64,000 bases of DNA, taken from the NCBI GenBank assembly GCA_009829735.1, contig CM020619.1, positions 20,093,816 through 20,157,815 of the forward strand. Reading direction: 5' to 3'. Each line of letters begins with the position of its first letter. Positions within the stretch are counted from its first letter, which is position 1. The notes below the pieces were generated by a model, which was not told the origin of the DNA, did not search any database, and worked only from the letters and a program-made list of their open reading frames with translations. This document shows, in pieces, positions 43,553 through 56,426 of this stretch. Source of the DNA: Pyropia yezoensis. Its lineage: Eukaryota > Rhodophyta > Bangiophyceae > Bangiales > Bangiaceae. The translations under genes were made by a program, and so were the position numbers.

Positions 43553-44344
43553 CTGGGCAGCCGTTCTGGGGGGGGCCGCCCGCTCGCTGGCGCGGTTTGG
43601 GGCGCCCCCGCCCCCCCCTGGCGCCGGATCGGGGGGGGGGGTGTGCCGCCACCGCGCGGGTTTTGGCGGCACATTTGCTCGTTTGGAAAATATTTGGCGG
43701 GGCGGGCGGCACCCCCCCCCCCTGGGTCCCCGTTCTGGGGGGGGCCGGCCGCTCGCTGGCGCGGTTTGGGGCGCCCCCCTCCCCCCCTGGCGCCGGATTG
43801 GGGGGGGGGTGGTGCCGCCACCGCGCGGGTTTTGGCGGCACATTTGCTCGTTTTGAAGTATTTGGCGGGGCGGGCGGCACCCCCCCCCCTGGGCAGCCGT
43901 TCTGGGGGGGGCCGCCCGCTCGCTGGCGCGGCTTGGGGCGCCCCTTCCCTCCCCCTGGCGCCGGATCGGGGGGGGGGTTGTGCCGCCACCGCGCGGGTTT
44001 TGGCGGCACATTTGCTCGTTTGGGAAATATTTGGCGGGGCGGGCGGCACCCCCCCCCCCTGGGTCCCCGTACTGGGGGGGGCCGGCCGCTCGCTGGCGCG
44101 GTTTGGGGCGCCCCCCCCCCCCCCTGGCGCCGGATCGGGGGGGGGGTGGTGCCGCCACCGCGCGGGTTTTGGCGGCACATTTGCTCGTTTTGAAATATTT
44201 GGCGGGGCGGGCGGCACCCCCCCCCCCTTGGCAGCCGTTCTGGGGGGGGCCGGCCGCTCGCTGGCGCGGTTTGGGGCGCTACCCCGCCCGCCCTGGCGCT
44301 CGATGGGGGGGGGGGTCAGTGCCGGTGCCTCATGGATTTAGGCG
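43553..44344 (+). repeat. 169-bp tandem array, right part (about 4.5 units)
   Basis: Unit starts 43566, 43735, 43902, 44072 and 44240, spacing 167-170. The last unit is diverged (GCTCGATGGGG, GCGCTTTTGCTTGTGC) and fades at about 44345, as is usual at array edges. Open frames through the array are by-products of its composition. Confidence 0.85.
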
Positions 44345-44963
44345 GCGCTTTTGCTTGTGCTTCGAATTATGAAGCGGGTCGTGGTTCATCGCTCGCGGGG
44401 TGCGCGCTTTTTTTTTGATCGGGGCGCCACCGGCCGCCGCTGTGCACGGTGCCTCTAGGGAGGGTGTTACAAATTGGGCCCACGCATGTTCGGACGACCC
44501 GTCTGATATAGTTGTGCGGTGCCATGCCCCCCCACTGGCGGATTAGGGGCAGGGAACTGGGCGTGCGCCTCGTCTTTTCGCGGCGTATTATTCGTTTCCA
44601 AATTACTTAGCGGCGTTATTCGTTGCCCGCCCATCTGGTCGTTCCGGGTGTGGCAGTCCTGGTGGCGCATTGGCGTCCCTCCGATGCGGAGCGGTCGGCA
44701 CCGTCGCCCCGTCGCTCGCGGCCGCCTCCTCCACGCGCCCGATTCCATTATTACGTCACGCTCCGCTCCTCTTCCCTGGTCCCCCCCGTTGCCGCCTTGC
44801 CCGATCCTCCTCGTCCGGCTCCCCTTTGGCTACCGGCTTGCGCCGCCGAGCCGCGCACGCGTGCCCCTGCATCCTGCCGCACCGATGCGGACTTGGCTTC
44901 CCTCGCGCTGATGTGCACGTTTTGATGGCGGCTCCGGCGCCCGGCCCGCTGGGGTTAGTATAG
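44345..44963. other. Spacer between tandem array and KDZ gene
   Basis: About 620 bp, no recognisable gene. The 5' end of the KDZ transposase gene may lie here as an unrecognised exon, since TAG at 44961 just before its frame could be a splice acceptor (AGTATAG). Confidence 0.35.
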
Positions 44964-47900
44964 GAGGACGATGTTGTCGAGGAGGGTGGGTTGCTGGATG
45001 GGCTTGACGATGAGGATCGGCTGCTGGGAGCAGGGGAGCCGGTCTTTCATGCGCCTGTCGTCTTCTCCCTTCCTGGCGTCACGTCTGACGCGCGTGCGTT
45101 CTCGCAGCGTCTCGCTGGGTTGAGATCGGCTGGCCTGGGCGAAGTGGTGTGCGGCATCACGGCGGGGTCGCGCGGCGCCCCGCAACGGGTTGATTTGAGC
45201 GAGCCGTCTGGTTCTGTCGGGCATCACGTGCCGATTGGCGACGCTGGCGCCCACTGCGACAGCGAGGAGGGTCCTCCTGGCGAGCCACGACGGCCAGACC
45301 CGCCTAGACGTCGTCGGCCGCTCATGACAGACGACGCTGCTGACCTAGGCGATGACGCAGGCGGATTGCAGAACGACGATGGTGCTCGGGCTTTGGTGCC
45401 GCGTGCCCCTGTGGTGGCCCTGGCGTCAGCTGCTAGACGTCCTGCTTGTCCTGGCCGCACGCACACCCCTCCGCACTCAATGGAGGTCGCGCTTACGGCG
45501 TGCGTGCGACGGGCCTGCGGGCTCCCGACGAGTACCCCTGTTGGACGCACTGAGTCGCCGTTTCGAGCGACGGTTGTCGTGGACCCGGGCTCGAGGTCCC
45601 GCGCCATTGCCTTGCGGTTTGGTGGCGTCAAGCGTGACAGCGTCCTGTGGGTGTCCAGCCGTGGTGGACTGATGTGTTCGTGCTTCATGGGGACCCAGAA
45701 CGCTTTGTTCTTGTCTGCGTCGTCACGGAGCTCCGATTGTCAACACACCAGCATGCTGCGCTCGTCCATTTCGGACTCTGGGGTCTCAGTGGCCAAGTTT
45801 CGCGAGCGGATGCAGTTGGCGGACATGGCTTCGGACTTCGGTGCCTGCCACCAGTACGGGTCACCCGTCGTGTGGACCGTCCTGTACCAGTCGGTGTTTT
45901 CCCTCGTGACTTTTACGGCTGGTAATGTGGCGTCATGCGTGGCGCCTAGGTGTCGCCGTTTCCGTAGCCGGTGTGGGCATGTGTAGGTAGCGCGCCCGCT
46001 GCAAGCCTCGTACAATTTGCAGGCACCAGACGCTACTGCTGAGACACGGGTGGGACCAGGGGCAACCAAGATGAACGGGGCAGTCGCTGACTCCCCCGCA
46101 CCCTTCCTGGTCTCTGCAGACGAGAACGAAGGCATTGAGAAGGTGCCAGCCGCGACCGAGCGGGACAAGTCAGACGCGGACGAGAACAAGGTTGCAAAAC
46201 GATCCCTTCGCAATCTTCTTTCTTGTGCTGGCGAGCTGGCGGACGGTGCTGTATGGGCGCTGACTGCAGATTGGAATGAGCTCTGTCGCACTCGAGCTGC
46301 TGCGGACGGTGAGCAGCCGTCTGACAACCTCAACCAGATGCGGCAGCTGTTTCTTGCATTCTCTCTGCTTGGGCACGTGCGAGATCCAACGCATCTGCTC
46401 GTCGAGGACCAGTCCAGCAGCTGCGGTCAGAGACGTGACGATCAGCAAGAGGTCATCAAGGAAGCGGCTACCTTGTATACACATCATCCAAGTGCTCCAA
46501 CTATAAGCGTAAGTGACCCTCTCCTGTGTGTGCGGGCGTGCTAGCACTGTGCTCTTCCTATTGATCGATCGAGTATCGTGCCTGGATACCTGGAGGTGTT
46601 CCAACTCTTACTTGTGTGGTGCCTCGTCCCGCTATCACGCTGTTGACTTCTGGTTCCTGCGACATGCAACACGGTCAGGTTGTTGTCGGGCGCTGGATGT
46701 GCGACCGTGATGAGTGTGGCAAGTCTGTGGAGGACGACGGTGCGCGGGACGCTCTCTTCAACCTGCGCCGGAGAAACAGGCAGCGGCACTGGGTCATCTT
46801 CACCCACGCGTTGCTCGACGTGCTTCTCTCCTTCATCATCAATGCGCGCACGACCTACACAGCGGCGACCCGGCACCTCTCCGCCAACGTTCACTGTTTC
46901 TCCTTTCGCCGACAGGACGTTGTCAAGTTCGGGACGGCCATGCTCCGCGTCTTCATTATCCCCGCGGAGACGGGGCGCTGCCCCCTGTGCGGGCCCAGGC
47001 CCGACTTTATCGTCATTGACGGCCAAGCTCTGGGTTGCACCGATCCAGACGGGTTGCATCCAACACGCGACGAAGAAGAGTGCCCTGTGCTGGACATCCA
47101 AGGCGCCAAGCTTTGTATCCTGGAGAACGCAGGGCTGAGGGCGGCTATCGTCAAGGTTCTCCGGAGTGCGACGGCATTGACTGACGCGCAGGAGACGCTC
47201 CTGCGCAATTGGAACCAAAGGATGATGACGCAGGACCGGGCGACGGTGGACGTCGGTGCAGCCTACCTATTCTTCAAGTTCTTCCCCATCGTGGATCAGC
47301 TTCCAATGGCGGGGGCCAGAAGCGTGTCCGGCAACCGACCGGCGCCTGCGCCACAGCCACCGGGCCCTGCAGTAGCAGACGTGGAGTACCAGCCGTCGTC
47401 CTGTCGCAAGCGAACGCACGGCAGCACGAGCAGGACGTTGGACGACGCCCTTCGACTCGATGCGGATGGGGAGCTGAACCTTGGCGGCAAGGGGTTGCGG
47501 GCGACCAAGCCGGTCGAGACTTGGCGCGACCGCACTGGGCTCTGTAGCCCCAACATTCGCGACTCTCCCCGCGACGATGACGGAGCGTGGCTGGCAGTGC
47601 TCCAATGTTTTCAGGCCATGCTGGGGGAGACGGTGTCGGGCATGTTTCACGGACACGACGAGTCTGCCATCCGTCTGGCCGCGCACACGCTGCGGCTAAA
47701 GGGAGCTGGCGCGTGGCGCGAGATCACTGCGCCTTTGGAGGGTATTGGCTTTGTTGCGAGCTTCATGGGGCGTTTCGCATTCATGATCGACGCGGACTCG
47801 CGCTTTCGGATGGCCCTCGGCCAGCTCTTGCTGGAGGCCGTCTCCGTCGAGAAGCCCATCGACGACATGTTCGCCAAGGCAGCCAGCAGCCCGGAGTCTC

Positions 47901-48659
47901 AGGCCAGCGGCTGGGTGAATGCCGAGTATTGCCGGCAGTGGGGTGGCACGCCCACTCCAGGCGACTACCAGCGGTGGCGCGTGCTGCGCTCCAGCAGGAA
48001 CGATGAGGACATTGACGACCCGCTTACCAGTTACGAGCACTTTGCGGGACTGCCACGAGTGCGCCCCGGCATTAAAGATTGCTAAGCTGCCAAGCGGCGT
48101 GTGGGCTACCGTGGCAAGGACCGGCATGCGGCCGACATGGAGGGTGACGCTGACTCATGCAACAAGGCCTTTTCCATCAAGTGTGGTCTGACGCAAGGAG
48201 TCTTCAATATTGTTTGCCCTGACGTTATTACGCTGGGCTTTCGGTGTCTCTTTCGAGCGGAGAGTGTCGGGGAGGCGCTGTCCATTGTGCTGGAGCGGTT
48301 CCCAAAGCTGCCAAAGGTGATATTTTACGACGTCGCTTGCAAGCTGGACAAGAACGCGCTGCGCCGGGTGAGGCCGCTCCTCCGCGCCCACAAGGTCCGC
48401 TGGATCCTTGACAGGCCACACTCAATCACCCACAGCTGCTCCCCGATCTACATGCCCGACGAGAGCCTGGGGGTCACGGCGGGCGTGTCCACGCAGGAAG
48501 CTGAGGTATCGCACTCCGTCGCCGTCGTCAACCAAACCAGCCTGGCGTACATGGCGCCCGTGACCTACATGATGCACAAGATGGTGCAGGTTGCGATGAT
48601 GAACGTGCGCAAGCTCCACCGGCTGTCCCTGGCCAGCACATCTGCTGAGAATGACCACG
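44964..48659 (+). pseudogene. KDZ-superfamily transposase gene, interrupted and 3'-truncated
   Basis: Three open blocks are collinear with KDZ (Kyakuja-Dileera-Zisupton) transposases. Block 1 (44964-45986) carries a SWIM-like finger, CSC...SSDCQH (45672-45753), and a CxH cluster ending CRRFRSRCGH. Block 2 starts about 46023 in the same frame after a TAG; the gap could be a 42-nt intron or a nonsense codon. Block 3 (46679-48659) has WMCDRDECGK, CPLCGPRPDFIVIDGQALGC, then TAA at 48083-48085, and continues in frame with DADSCNKAFSIKCG, CPDVITLGFRC, VIFYDVACKLDKN, WILDRPHSITHSC and TQEAEVSHSVAVVN, the acidic motifs that match the KDZ catalytic region. The C-terminus is cut at 48659 by the element 2 LTR, and the missing part is not beyond its other LTR. 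Confidence 0.7.
46509..46678 (+). other. Probable intron in KDZ transposase gene
   Basis: AGC|GTAAGT at 46506-46514 and GGTCAG|GTT at 46673-46681 are consensus splice sites. Both are phase 0 and join two frames that otherwise do not connect. Length 170 bp. Confidence 0.55.
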
Positions 48660-49021
48660 TGTAGCACAATAGGTATCCGCTGCACGTCGACTCTCAGGTA
48701 ACACTCACCAAAGGGGATCGGCACCAACGTCACCGGGAGGCCAAGGTTGCTGTCCTTGGAGCGCAAGCCACGGGACCAAGATGGGAGCCCAAATGGGGGG
48801 GGTTTGCTGTTCTACCATGGCCGGCGGGGGATTCGCCGCCGGCCCCCTCGTTATAAACCCGCGAAGACACTACTAACTACCCTCCACCCCAAGATGCAAG
48901 TCCCTCTGGTCATACGTAGCTTATAGATACCGTGACCAGTACGGACTCCCAAATTGAAAGTAAAGGGTTACACGTAGCCCCCCTAATAAAGGGTCACAAT
49001 ACGGTCAACCATATTGCTACA
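48660..49021 (-). repeat. Element 2 3' LTR
   Basis: Plus strand reads TGTAGCACAATAGG...CATATTGCTACA. It is followed by TATCCCCCCCTTAG (49022-49035), the complement of the polypurine tract. Confidence 0.9.
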
Positions 49022-49494
49022 TATCCCCCCCTTAGATTCGGCCCGTCCTCGGGTCGAGTTGCATTCGGGTTTCCGAATGTAAGTGGGTCGCGTGATTGTT
49101 TACCAGTCGGGTGGGGCTTTGCGCCCTGTCGCGACAGACACCCCTTTTCGAGGTCGTCTGAGGGGGGTGCCCCCCTTTGTGTGGTACACACACGATCCGT
49201 TTTCCGGACCGTTGAATTCCCGATGCGGGTGTTTGTTCACGACCCCCCTTTCCGGGGGGTGGTGCAAGCGGATCCGCCACCAGGCGTCTGGAGGTAGAGG
49301 GGCCCCTCTTGCGGGTCGATTGAGTGGGGGGCGGGGGCTGCCCGCGTTGCGTGGGGGCGGTTGGGGGTGACCCCCCTTGATTACCCCGTGTGGGGGGGCG
49401 TGGCCCCGATCCAGGTGCCTGGGTGGAGCGTCCTCGTAGCTCGGCTGGCGCGGGTCGTCCCGCGCTGCCGCACCGCTCGTGCTGAGCTGTGTGG

Positions 49495-49516
49495 TTATAA
49501 GCGCGGGTGCCCGCGC
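49495..49516 (+). promoter_or_regulatory. Candidate promoter of the antisense ORF in element 2
   Basis: TTATAAG (49495-49501) leads into the palindrome GCGCGGGTGCCCGCGC (49501-49516), about 107 bases before the ATG at 49608. The palindrome and ATAAG are conserved in element 1, although the surrounding leader has diverged. Confidence 0.4.
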
Positions 49517-49607
49517 TTCCCTGGCTCGTCCGCGAGCGTTCCTTGTACCGGGTCGAGCCGGCTGCGGCTTTTTTGGCACGGGGCGCCCCTGCTACCCCGG
49601 CTCCACC

Positions 49608-51812
49608 ATGTCGGACCCCCAGGTACCCGGGGGCGAGGACGACCTCCTGATTGAGGAGGAGGAGGAGGTGATGCAGGATGACGTTCCCGTCTCTGCCACC
49701 GCTGCCGAGTGCTTCTTGGCGAGCTCGTCGGAGGACGAAGGCGACCGGGTTACCGTCCGTGTAGCCCCGGAAGGCGCGCCGTGCGGGTTGTCGTCCGTGT
49801 GCAGCGGCACGACGGTTCCGTCGGATGGCGGTCAACCGCGTGTAGCGGCTGCCTCTACTCCTACTCCTCCGGCGAACCGGATGGCTCCTGTCGCCGGTGC
49901 CGGCGCGGCTCTACCTCAAGACGGCGCAGCCGGTGTGTCGGACGGTTGTGGCGGCACCCCGGCCGGGACGGCGGGTCAAGACGGTGCGGGTGCCCGCCCG
50001 GTTGGTGGTGTGTCCATGGGGGCGGGTAACGGGTCTACCTTCTCCGTCCCCGTGGTGCCCACGTCGGGCCTGGGTGGCGGCGATGCTCTGACCGCGGTGC
50101 CGCGGGCGACAGTAGGTCAAGACGTGTCTTCCCCGATGGCGGTGGACTCCGGGAGCTACTCCGGGCGGGCGCCCACCCTTCCTCTTCCTCCTCGGCCCCG
50201 TGCGCCTACGGCACCGGCCCATCTGCCGGTGGGGCTTCCCCCGGCGCCCCCGATTCTTCCTGGACCCGCCCGGGTTGCCCCGTTGTGTGGCGGCGTCGCC
50301 TTGGCGGCAGGTCAACCCGCCATGTCGATGTCCGACTTGGTGGCTCGGGTTCGAGGCATGACTGTGCAGGAATCGATCGACTCCGCTGGGCGGATGCGGG
50401 TGGACTTCCAGCAGCCGCGTCTCCCTGGAGAGACCTCCCGGCGCGTCAAGGTGGACCCGAGTTGGGAGCGGGAGTTGGTGCGGCTGGTCAACCAGCCGAA
50501 CGCGGTCCGCGTGGAACATCATTGGATCCTGAGCCAGCCGGACGACCGGCATGCGCAGCTCTGGCGCACCCGGATGGGGCGGGGTGAGGTCTACCTTGAC
50601 TCCGCCTTCGGCATCTGCGACTTGGTTGCCCCCGCGTTTCCGCGGGCGGTTGACTACCCGGCTAGTGCTCGAAGGGTTGCGTCGGCGGCGGCGCCGGTGG
50701 CGTTTTGGGAGACGGTGGGCGACACCGGCCGGTATCCCGGGTTTGAGTACTTCCCGGGCTATCCCCGTATCTGACGTTGACGGCTCCTGACCCGCCCATG
50801 GAGGGGCTGAAGTCGGCGTCGAGCTGGCGACGCAACCATGGTGTCATGGCGGATGCGTTCCGCACCGATATAACCTGTGCGTTGCAGACCGGTAACGGTC
50901 GCGCGCCGGTGTACACTCCCGTGCGCCCGCCTCTGTGGCAGGAGGGGTGGGAGCCCGCCCCTGCTTTCCGGTTTGACACCGGCTCCTTTCTCCGATACTT
51001 CGGTAGTGCGTTGGCCTCCCGGCCTGTCCACCCGCTGCAGGGGACCTTCACTCTGGAGGTTACCCTCGGGCAGGCTTCCTCCTTCTTGCTGTCCGTCCGC
51101 CGGCAGGGGTTCCTGTTTCATCTTCCGACGGGTGTCCGTCGGCATATCGGGCAGGTGGGCGTAGACATGATTTCTGCCAAGACCGGGTTGGCCCGGGAGT
51201 TCGAGGCCCTCCTGGCCGTTCACGATGCCGTGAACTGGGCTGCGGTAATGACCCTTCCCCCGTACCGGGATCCGCATGCTGGGGCTGCCCCCTTGCCTCG
51301 TCACTCGTTGCGCATCCGGCGTACTCAGCCGGGTGAGCCCAGTTGCCGTGGGTCGGCGTCCACCGATGCTGTCCCTGACCTGGGTATTCCCATGGTTATC
51401 CATGACCCTCTTCAGGTCCTCGCCCCGTGGATCGGTTACCCGATACTGGTGGGGGTTGGCCGTCGTCCCCGAGAGTAAGACTCTACGGGTGGGGAGGGTG
51501 AGGTGTCCCGTCGCCGGGCGGAGTCCCGCCAGGTGTACGGTGGAGCCCCTTCAGTGAGGTCCTACCGGGCCTCGTATCAGGCGCCACCGGCTCCGGTGGT
51601 AGCCGTGTCGGCTCCTGTGGCCCCTCTGGCTGCGCCAGTGTCACCTTCCGCCCCTGTCATGCGTGACGGGGGTCCCCGTCGATGGTATGAGGGCGTTGAC
51701 GCCCCTCGTTGCCCGCGAGCTGCGGAAGGGTCCCTCTGTGAGCTGGAAGAGCATGAAGGTGTACGCGTTTACGCGTGAGTGGCCTCCTTCGGGCAGCGGG
51801 TCTACCCACTGA
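49608..51812 (+). pseudogene. Element 2 antisense ORF, frameshifted
   Basis: ATG 49608 has a strong context (CCACCATGT) and opens MSDPQVPGGEDDLLIEEEEE, the counterpart of the element 1 start. It is open to TGA 50772-50774, where a frameshift relative to element 1 occurs (after GRYPGFEYFPG). The frame resumes at about 50777 (PPMEGLKSASSWRRNHGVMA) to TAA 51476-51478, again at 51503-51778, and the homologous end (GSGSTH, TGA) is at 51810-51812. Where element 1 has its second TAA, element 2 has CAA (GTAGQDGAGA). Over DPSWE to WRTR nearly all nucleotide differences from element 1 are third-position and silent. No known domain. Confidence 0.7.
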
Positions 51813-52254
51813 GGAGTGTTGTTGTTGTGAGGAAGAGGGACCCGGTGACCCTTATTGTGGCCGGGTAGTAGTGAGTATAAACTCATCCCCCGCTGGGGCG
51901 TTTGCATGATCCCGATGGCTGCCTGTGGGGAGTACCCCGTCTGCCATAGCCGTGCCTAGCCTTGGTTTTTCTCGCGCCGCCAACCAATCCTGGTTGCTTA
52001 GTACTCATAAAGGTCAACCATCCTCGGTCAGACACTTGCCCCAGGTTTACCTTGGTGTAGGTCTCAGGTTACTTTGATATTTTCGAATTTAATCATCTCC
52101 TTCAAGTATAAACTTGTTAAAGTCAGTCGCGTACTTAGTTTGTCTAAGTCCGCTCCAACTTAGTGGACCTAAGTCTTACCTAATCCATATGACACCCGAC
52201 TTAATAGGTATAAGCCTCACCCCCCAACAGCCGAAGTCGGTGTCGGTTGGGTTG

Positions 52255-55200
52255 TTACAGTAGGCGTCGTCGCCTCATGTAAGGCATGAGAAGTTGGCGG
52301 GGTATATTTGCCGCCTGTTCCCAGGTGGGTGAGTCGTATCCGACACACATCACCTTGACGTACCAGGGTCCTGGTAGGTCTGGGTCGGTGTGTCCGACCA
52401 CGTGGTCTACTTTGTATGGAATTCCATCCGGCCCCACCGGGTCATCTGACCGGTGGGTTGTAAGAGCTTCATGTAGCAACCCAGCCGGTACTGGCTGAGG
52501 CTGTTTCGGCTTCGGAGCAGGTGTCACATCGTTGAGATTGATGCGTTGTATCTCCGTATCGGAGTGGAGGCTTACAGAGTGATCATCTCTGTAGGATCTG
52601 GTACGGTCCATTGACCGGTTGCATAAGCTTGTTCCCTCGGAACCTTTGGTGTCTGATGTTGACCCAGTCACCTGTTACCAGGGTCGCGTTGCATACCTGT
52701 AGTCGGGCGTCGAAGTTCTTCTTGTATCGAAGTTGTGTACGGTCAAGGGCACCCTTGAGCTTAGGGATCATCCACGATAGCTTGGCCAACCAAGCTTAGT
52801 GGATCCGTTCGGCCGGTCGGCCCTTCGGTATGTCATACCGAGTGCACCTGCCCGGTGGCAGCGTCAGATTACCGACGCCCATTGGCATGACCCATTCCAG
52901 TGGAGCAATGTTGGTACTCCGGCGGGGCCTGGCATTGTATGCCAGGGTCAATACGGACAGAAGCCTGTCCCACGTGTTCGTGTGTTCCGCCACATAGCAT
53001 TGGAGCATATTGACGATGGTGCGGTCTAACCGCTCCACCTGCTCGTTGAAGTGCGGGTGTTAGTCGGATGCCCGACGTGGTTCGATACCGAACATGCCCA
53101 TGACCTTAGTGCAGAATGCTGACGTATGGTTTGCTCCGTTGTCGAAGAGGAGTTGCTTCATTACTCCGTAAGCACTGATTCAGTGGTCAACCACTGCGTT
53201 CATGATCGTGTAGGCCGTGTCGTTTGGGATCGCTACTGCTCGTGACAGCTTGGTAAAGCGGTCCGACATGACGAGGATGTACCTTTTCCCTTCTTCCGCT
53301 ACCGGAAGCGGCCCGAGTATGTCGGTAGCGACTTGGTCGTCGGGCTCATCGGGGGGGAACAGTTTCATAGCGGATGCCCGCCTATGAAGACTCATACGAT
53401 TCCGTGCGCCCGGATGGCATCCTCGCACGTGGTCGATTACGTCGACGGCCATTGCTGGCCAGTAGAAGAACCTCCGCATTGCTGCGAACATGCGCGACCC
53501 CCCCGGGTGTCCAGCTGTGGGGTTCTCGTGTTCTCGTTCCATGACGGCTTGTCGGAAGGACACGGGGACCACGACCTGATGCCGTCCATCGGCGGGTGCC
53601 CGCCGGTATATGAGTCCGTCCTCATTTCCGGAGAAGATGCCGGCCGTGCCGGCCAAGAGGTTTTCGCGATGGCGTTTACATTCATCGTCATTGGCCTGTG
53701 CCTCGCGGAAGTCCGCGAGAGTTAATGGGCACGCAAGATGTGCCATGGTATGGTCAACCATACCTTGGGTGGCGTTACCCACCATGCAAACCGGTACGAC
53801 TGGGATGTCCTCGTCCACCTGTCGGGTATCCCCGCTCGGTGTATCGAGTCGCGACAGCGCGTCTCCCAGATGATGGGTAGAGCCGGCCTTATATATGGTC
53901 CGGTAGTCGTGCTCGGCCATCTTCAGCCTCCATCGGGCTAGCCGACCGTGGCTGTCTGGATCCTTGTCACGAAGGTTGAGAAGCCATCGTAAAGGTTCGT
54001 GGTCGGACCTCACGATGAACCTGGATCCTTCCAGGTATGGCCGGAGCAGTTGCACTGCCCATATGACTCCGAGGCACTCGCGCTCGGTGGCACTATAGTT
54101 ACGCTCAGCCGGATTGAGTGTCCGGGTGAAGTACCCCACCGGATGTAGGTCCGGGGTAGCATTATCGGTACCGATCATTGCCTCTCCCTGTAACAGGGTG
54201 CATCCCACTTGGGTATCGCAGGCATCGACGTCGATGACGAAGGTCCCGCGTCTATGCGGCAACGCAAGCACGGGTGGGGCTAGCAGAGCTTGCTTGAGTA
54301 GCTCGAATGCCTCTCCCTCGCTAGGCGAGGGAGGTTGGAGTGCCTTTTGCAAGGCGCTGCTCGTCAGATCCGTTAACGGTTTGGCTATACGAGCGAAGTC
54401 CTTGACGAATCGTCGGTATACGTTGCACATCCCCAGGAAGCTCTTCAGCTGTGTATGGGTGGTTGGGTATCGCGCATTCCGGAGTGCCCGGGTACTTGCT
54501 TCGAGCACTCCCAGTTTACCTGGTGTGATCTGGTGACCCTGATACTCGACGGTCTGCTGAAAGAAGGCGCACTTCTTGAGGCGCAGGGATACCCCGGCGT
54601 TCCGCAAGAGGGTGAGTACCTCGTCCACATGTTGTACATGGTCATCCATGTTACGCGAGATGACGATGACATCGTCCGGGTACACCAGGCAGTTACGCCA
54701 CTTCACTCCCGACAGTGTAATGTTGATGGCGCGCTGGAATGTGGCAGGGGCGTTGGAAAAGCCGAAGGGCATCCTTAGGAACTCGTACACTCCACTGTGA
54801 CAGACGAACGCCGTCTTGGGGATATCCTCTTCTGCAACTGGGATCTTCTAGTACCCGGCATTGCAGTCGATAGTGGTAAACACTGTGGCTTCCCCCAGGG
54901 AGTCGATACACTCGTCCATCCTTGGTAAAGGGTATAAGTCTTTCTTGGTAACCAAGTTGAGGCGTCGATAATCGATGCAGAACCGAGGGGTTTGATCCTT
55001 CTTCGGTACGATAACGATTGGGGCGCCCCACTCCGACATCGAAGGTCGGATCACCTTAGCTTCGCTCATCCTCTTCAATTCTCCATCAACGATCTCTCGT
55101 TGCATAGGCCCCGCGCGATGCGGTTGAGACCGCGCTGGTCGTGCACCTGGTGCCAGGTCTATACGGTGTTGGGTTGCCCCAATGGTGCCCAGAGCCCCGC

Positions 55201-56420
55201 CGGTCCACATGACGTCATGCTTTCTTAGCATCCGTCGTACCCCTTCGGCTACCGGAGGTGGAAGATGGCCGAGGTCAGCCTCGGCCAGTGCCTTCAAGGC
55301 TTCTTGGTCCGTTGGCGGAATGTCCGCCGGGGCTTTTGATGGGTTAGGTTTCCCGTCATCGGGTTCCTGCAGCTCGGTGGTCTCGGTGACCGCCAGTACC
55401 TCAAGTGGTTCCACTTGACCTTCCTTGTCAGCGGAAGGATGTCTCCTTCGTAGAGCTCGGCGATCACGAGGATAGTTCCTTTCGGAAGGGTGACCGCCTT
55501 ACAGCGATAGTTCGCCATCACGAGCAGTGATGACCCCCCCGCTGGGAGGTCTACGATACCGTTGGCCAGGGTCAACCCATGGCGCTTGTAGGTTCGTAGG
55601 TTAGACTGGACTCTGCAGATGCCTGCGAGGTCACAGTTAACCGGGAGGACGGTCTCCGATAACGGCTCAAAGCGGGTCCGCTTGGCCAGCCGCAGTGTCT
55701 GTGGTTCTACGCTTGCGTATACCTCAGCCACGTTAACGTGGCTCCCTTGTAGCGTCAGGTCCCTGACGATAGCTGTCTGTCCTCTCTTCGGCCCGTCGGC
55801 CTCTTGCAGCTCGACGGTCCTCCGGCCCGGCCGGATTGCATCAACGTGAACGTTGATGAAGGTGCACCCCTGTATGCAGGGCACAGATAGAGTCTCACAC
55901 ACCAGGAAGTCGACTTCCGTGGTGAGCTCCCCAATGGTGACCTGCAGCGACATCGCTGCGGTCGTACGAATAAGACGACCATTCGCAACCTTGATCGTGG
56001 GTCCCCGAGTGACCCTGACTCGCGGGAGCCGCTTGTCCGAAAGGGTATCCTTCCGGGTCAGGTTCGGTCCAGCAACTGTGTCCAGTACAGGGTCATACGA
56101 TCGGGTCGACTGGGGATTAACCCCCAGTGTGGCTCATACCTTGAAGTTCTCCAAGGTGAACAGTTCGTGGCCTACACCGATATCCGGCGTAGCTCGGGCA
56201 TCCTGGACAGGGCCCTTGTCTGGTTCAACGTGACGGGGCTTCCCGTCCTCTCCCCCCAACCTTGGAGGTTTGTCATCAATCCCCTGACGCCGTGTCGTCG
56301 GGGCCGGACGGTGTACCCGGGGATTGATGCGGTGTCGGCTCAACCGCGCTCTCCGTGGGGCTCTCCTCGCGGCAGTCCGGGGTGGCATGCCAGGGTTACC
56401 CCAGCGACCCCGTGTCGTCC
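52255..56420 (-). pseudogene. pol: Element 2 pol with integrase C-terminus, multiply broken
   Basis: Collinear with element 1 pol. The protease frame (about 56388-55294) has a stop before the catalytic region and lacks a clean DTGAG motif. A frameshift near 55414 leads into RT (FCIDYRRLN; the stretch DCNAGY is followed by a stop), and YLDD is altered to YPDD in VYPDDVIVIS at about 54685. RNase H and the integrase zinc module follow to 53180. The integrase core is cut by stops near 53180 and 53060. TAA at 52796-52798 precedes the GPY/F region, and a further frameshift near 52620 precedes the chromodomain-like end (GPWYVKVMCVGYDSPTWEQA). The copy cannot supply a working Pol. Confidence 0.85.
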
Positions 56421-56426
56421 TTCCTC

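Noticed and set aside
42316-44341. Several long frames through the 169-bp array on both strands
   Set aside because: They repeat the array period and change frame with homopolymer length; not genes.
42404-44344. Array considered as a CRISPR
   Set aside because: Units are ~169 bp without short repeats and unique spacers, in a eukaryotic context.
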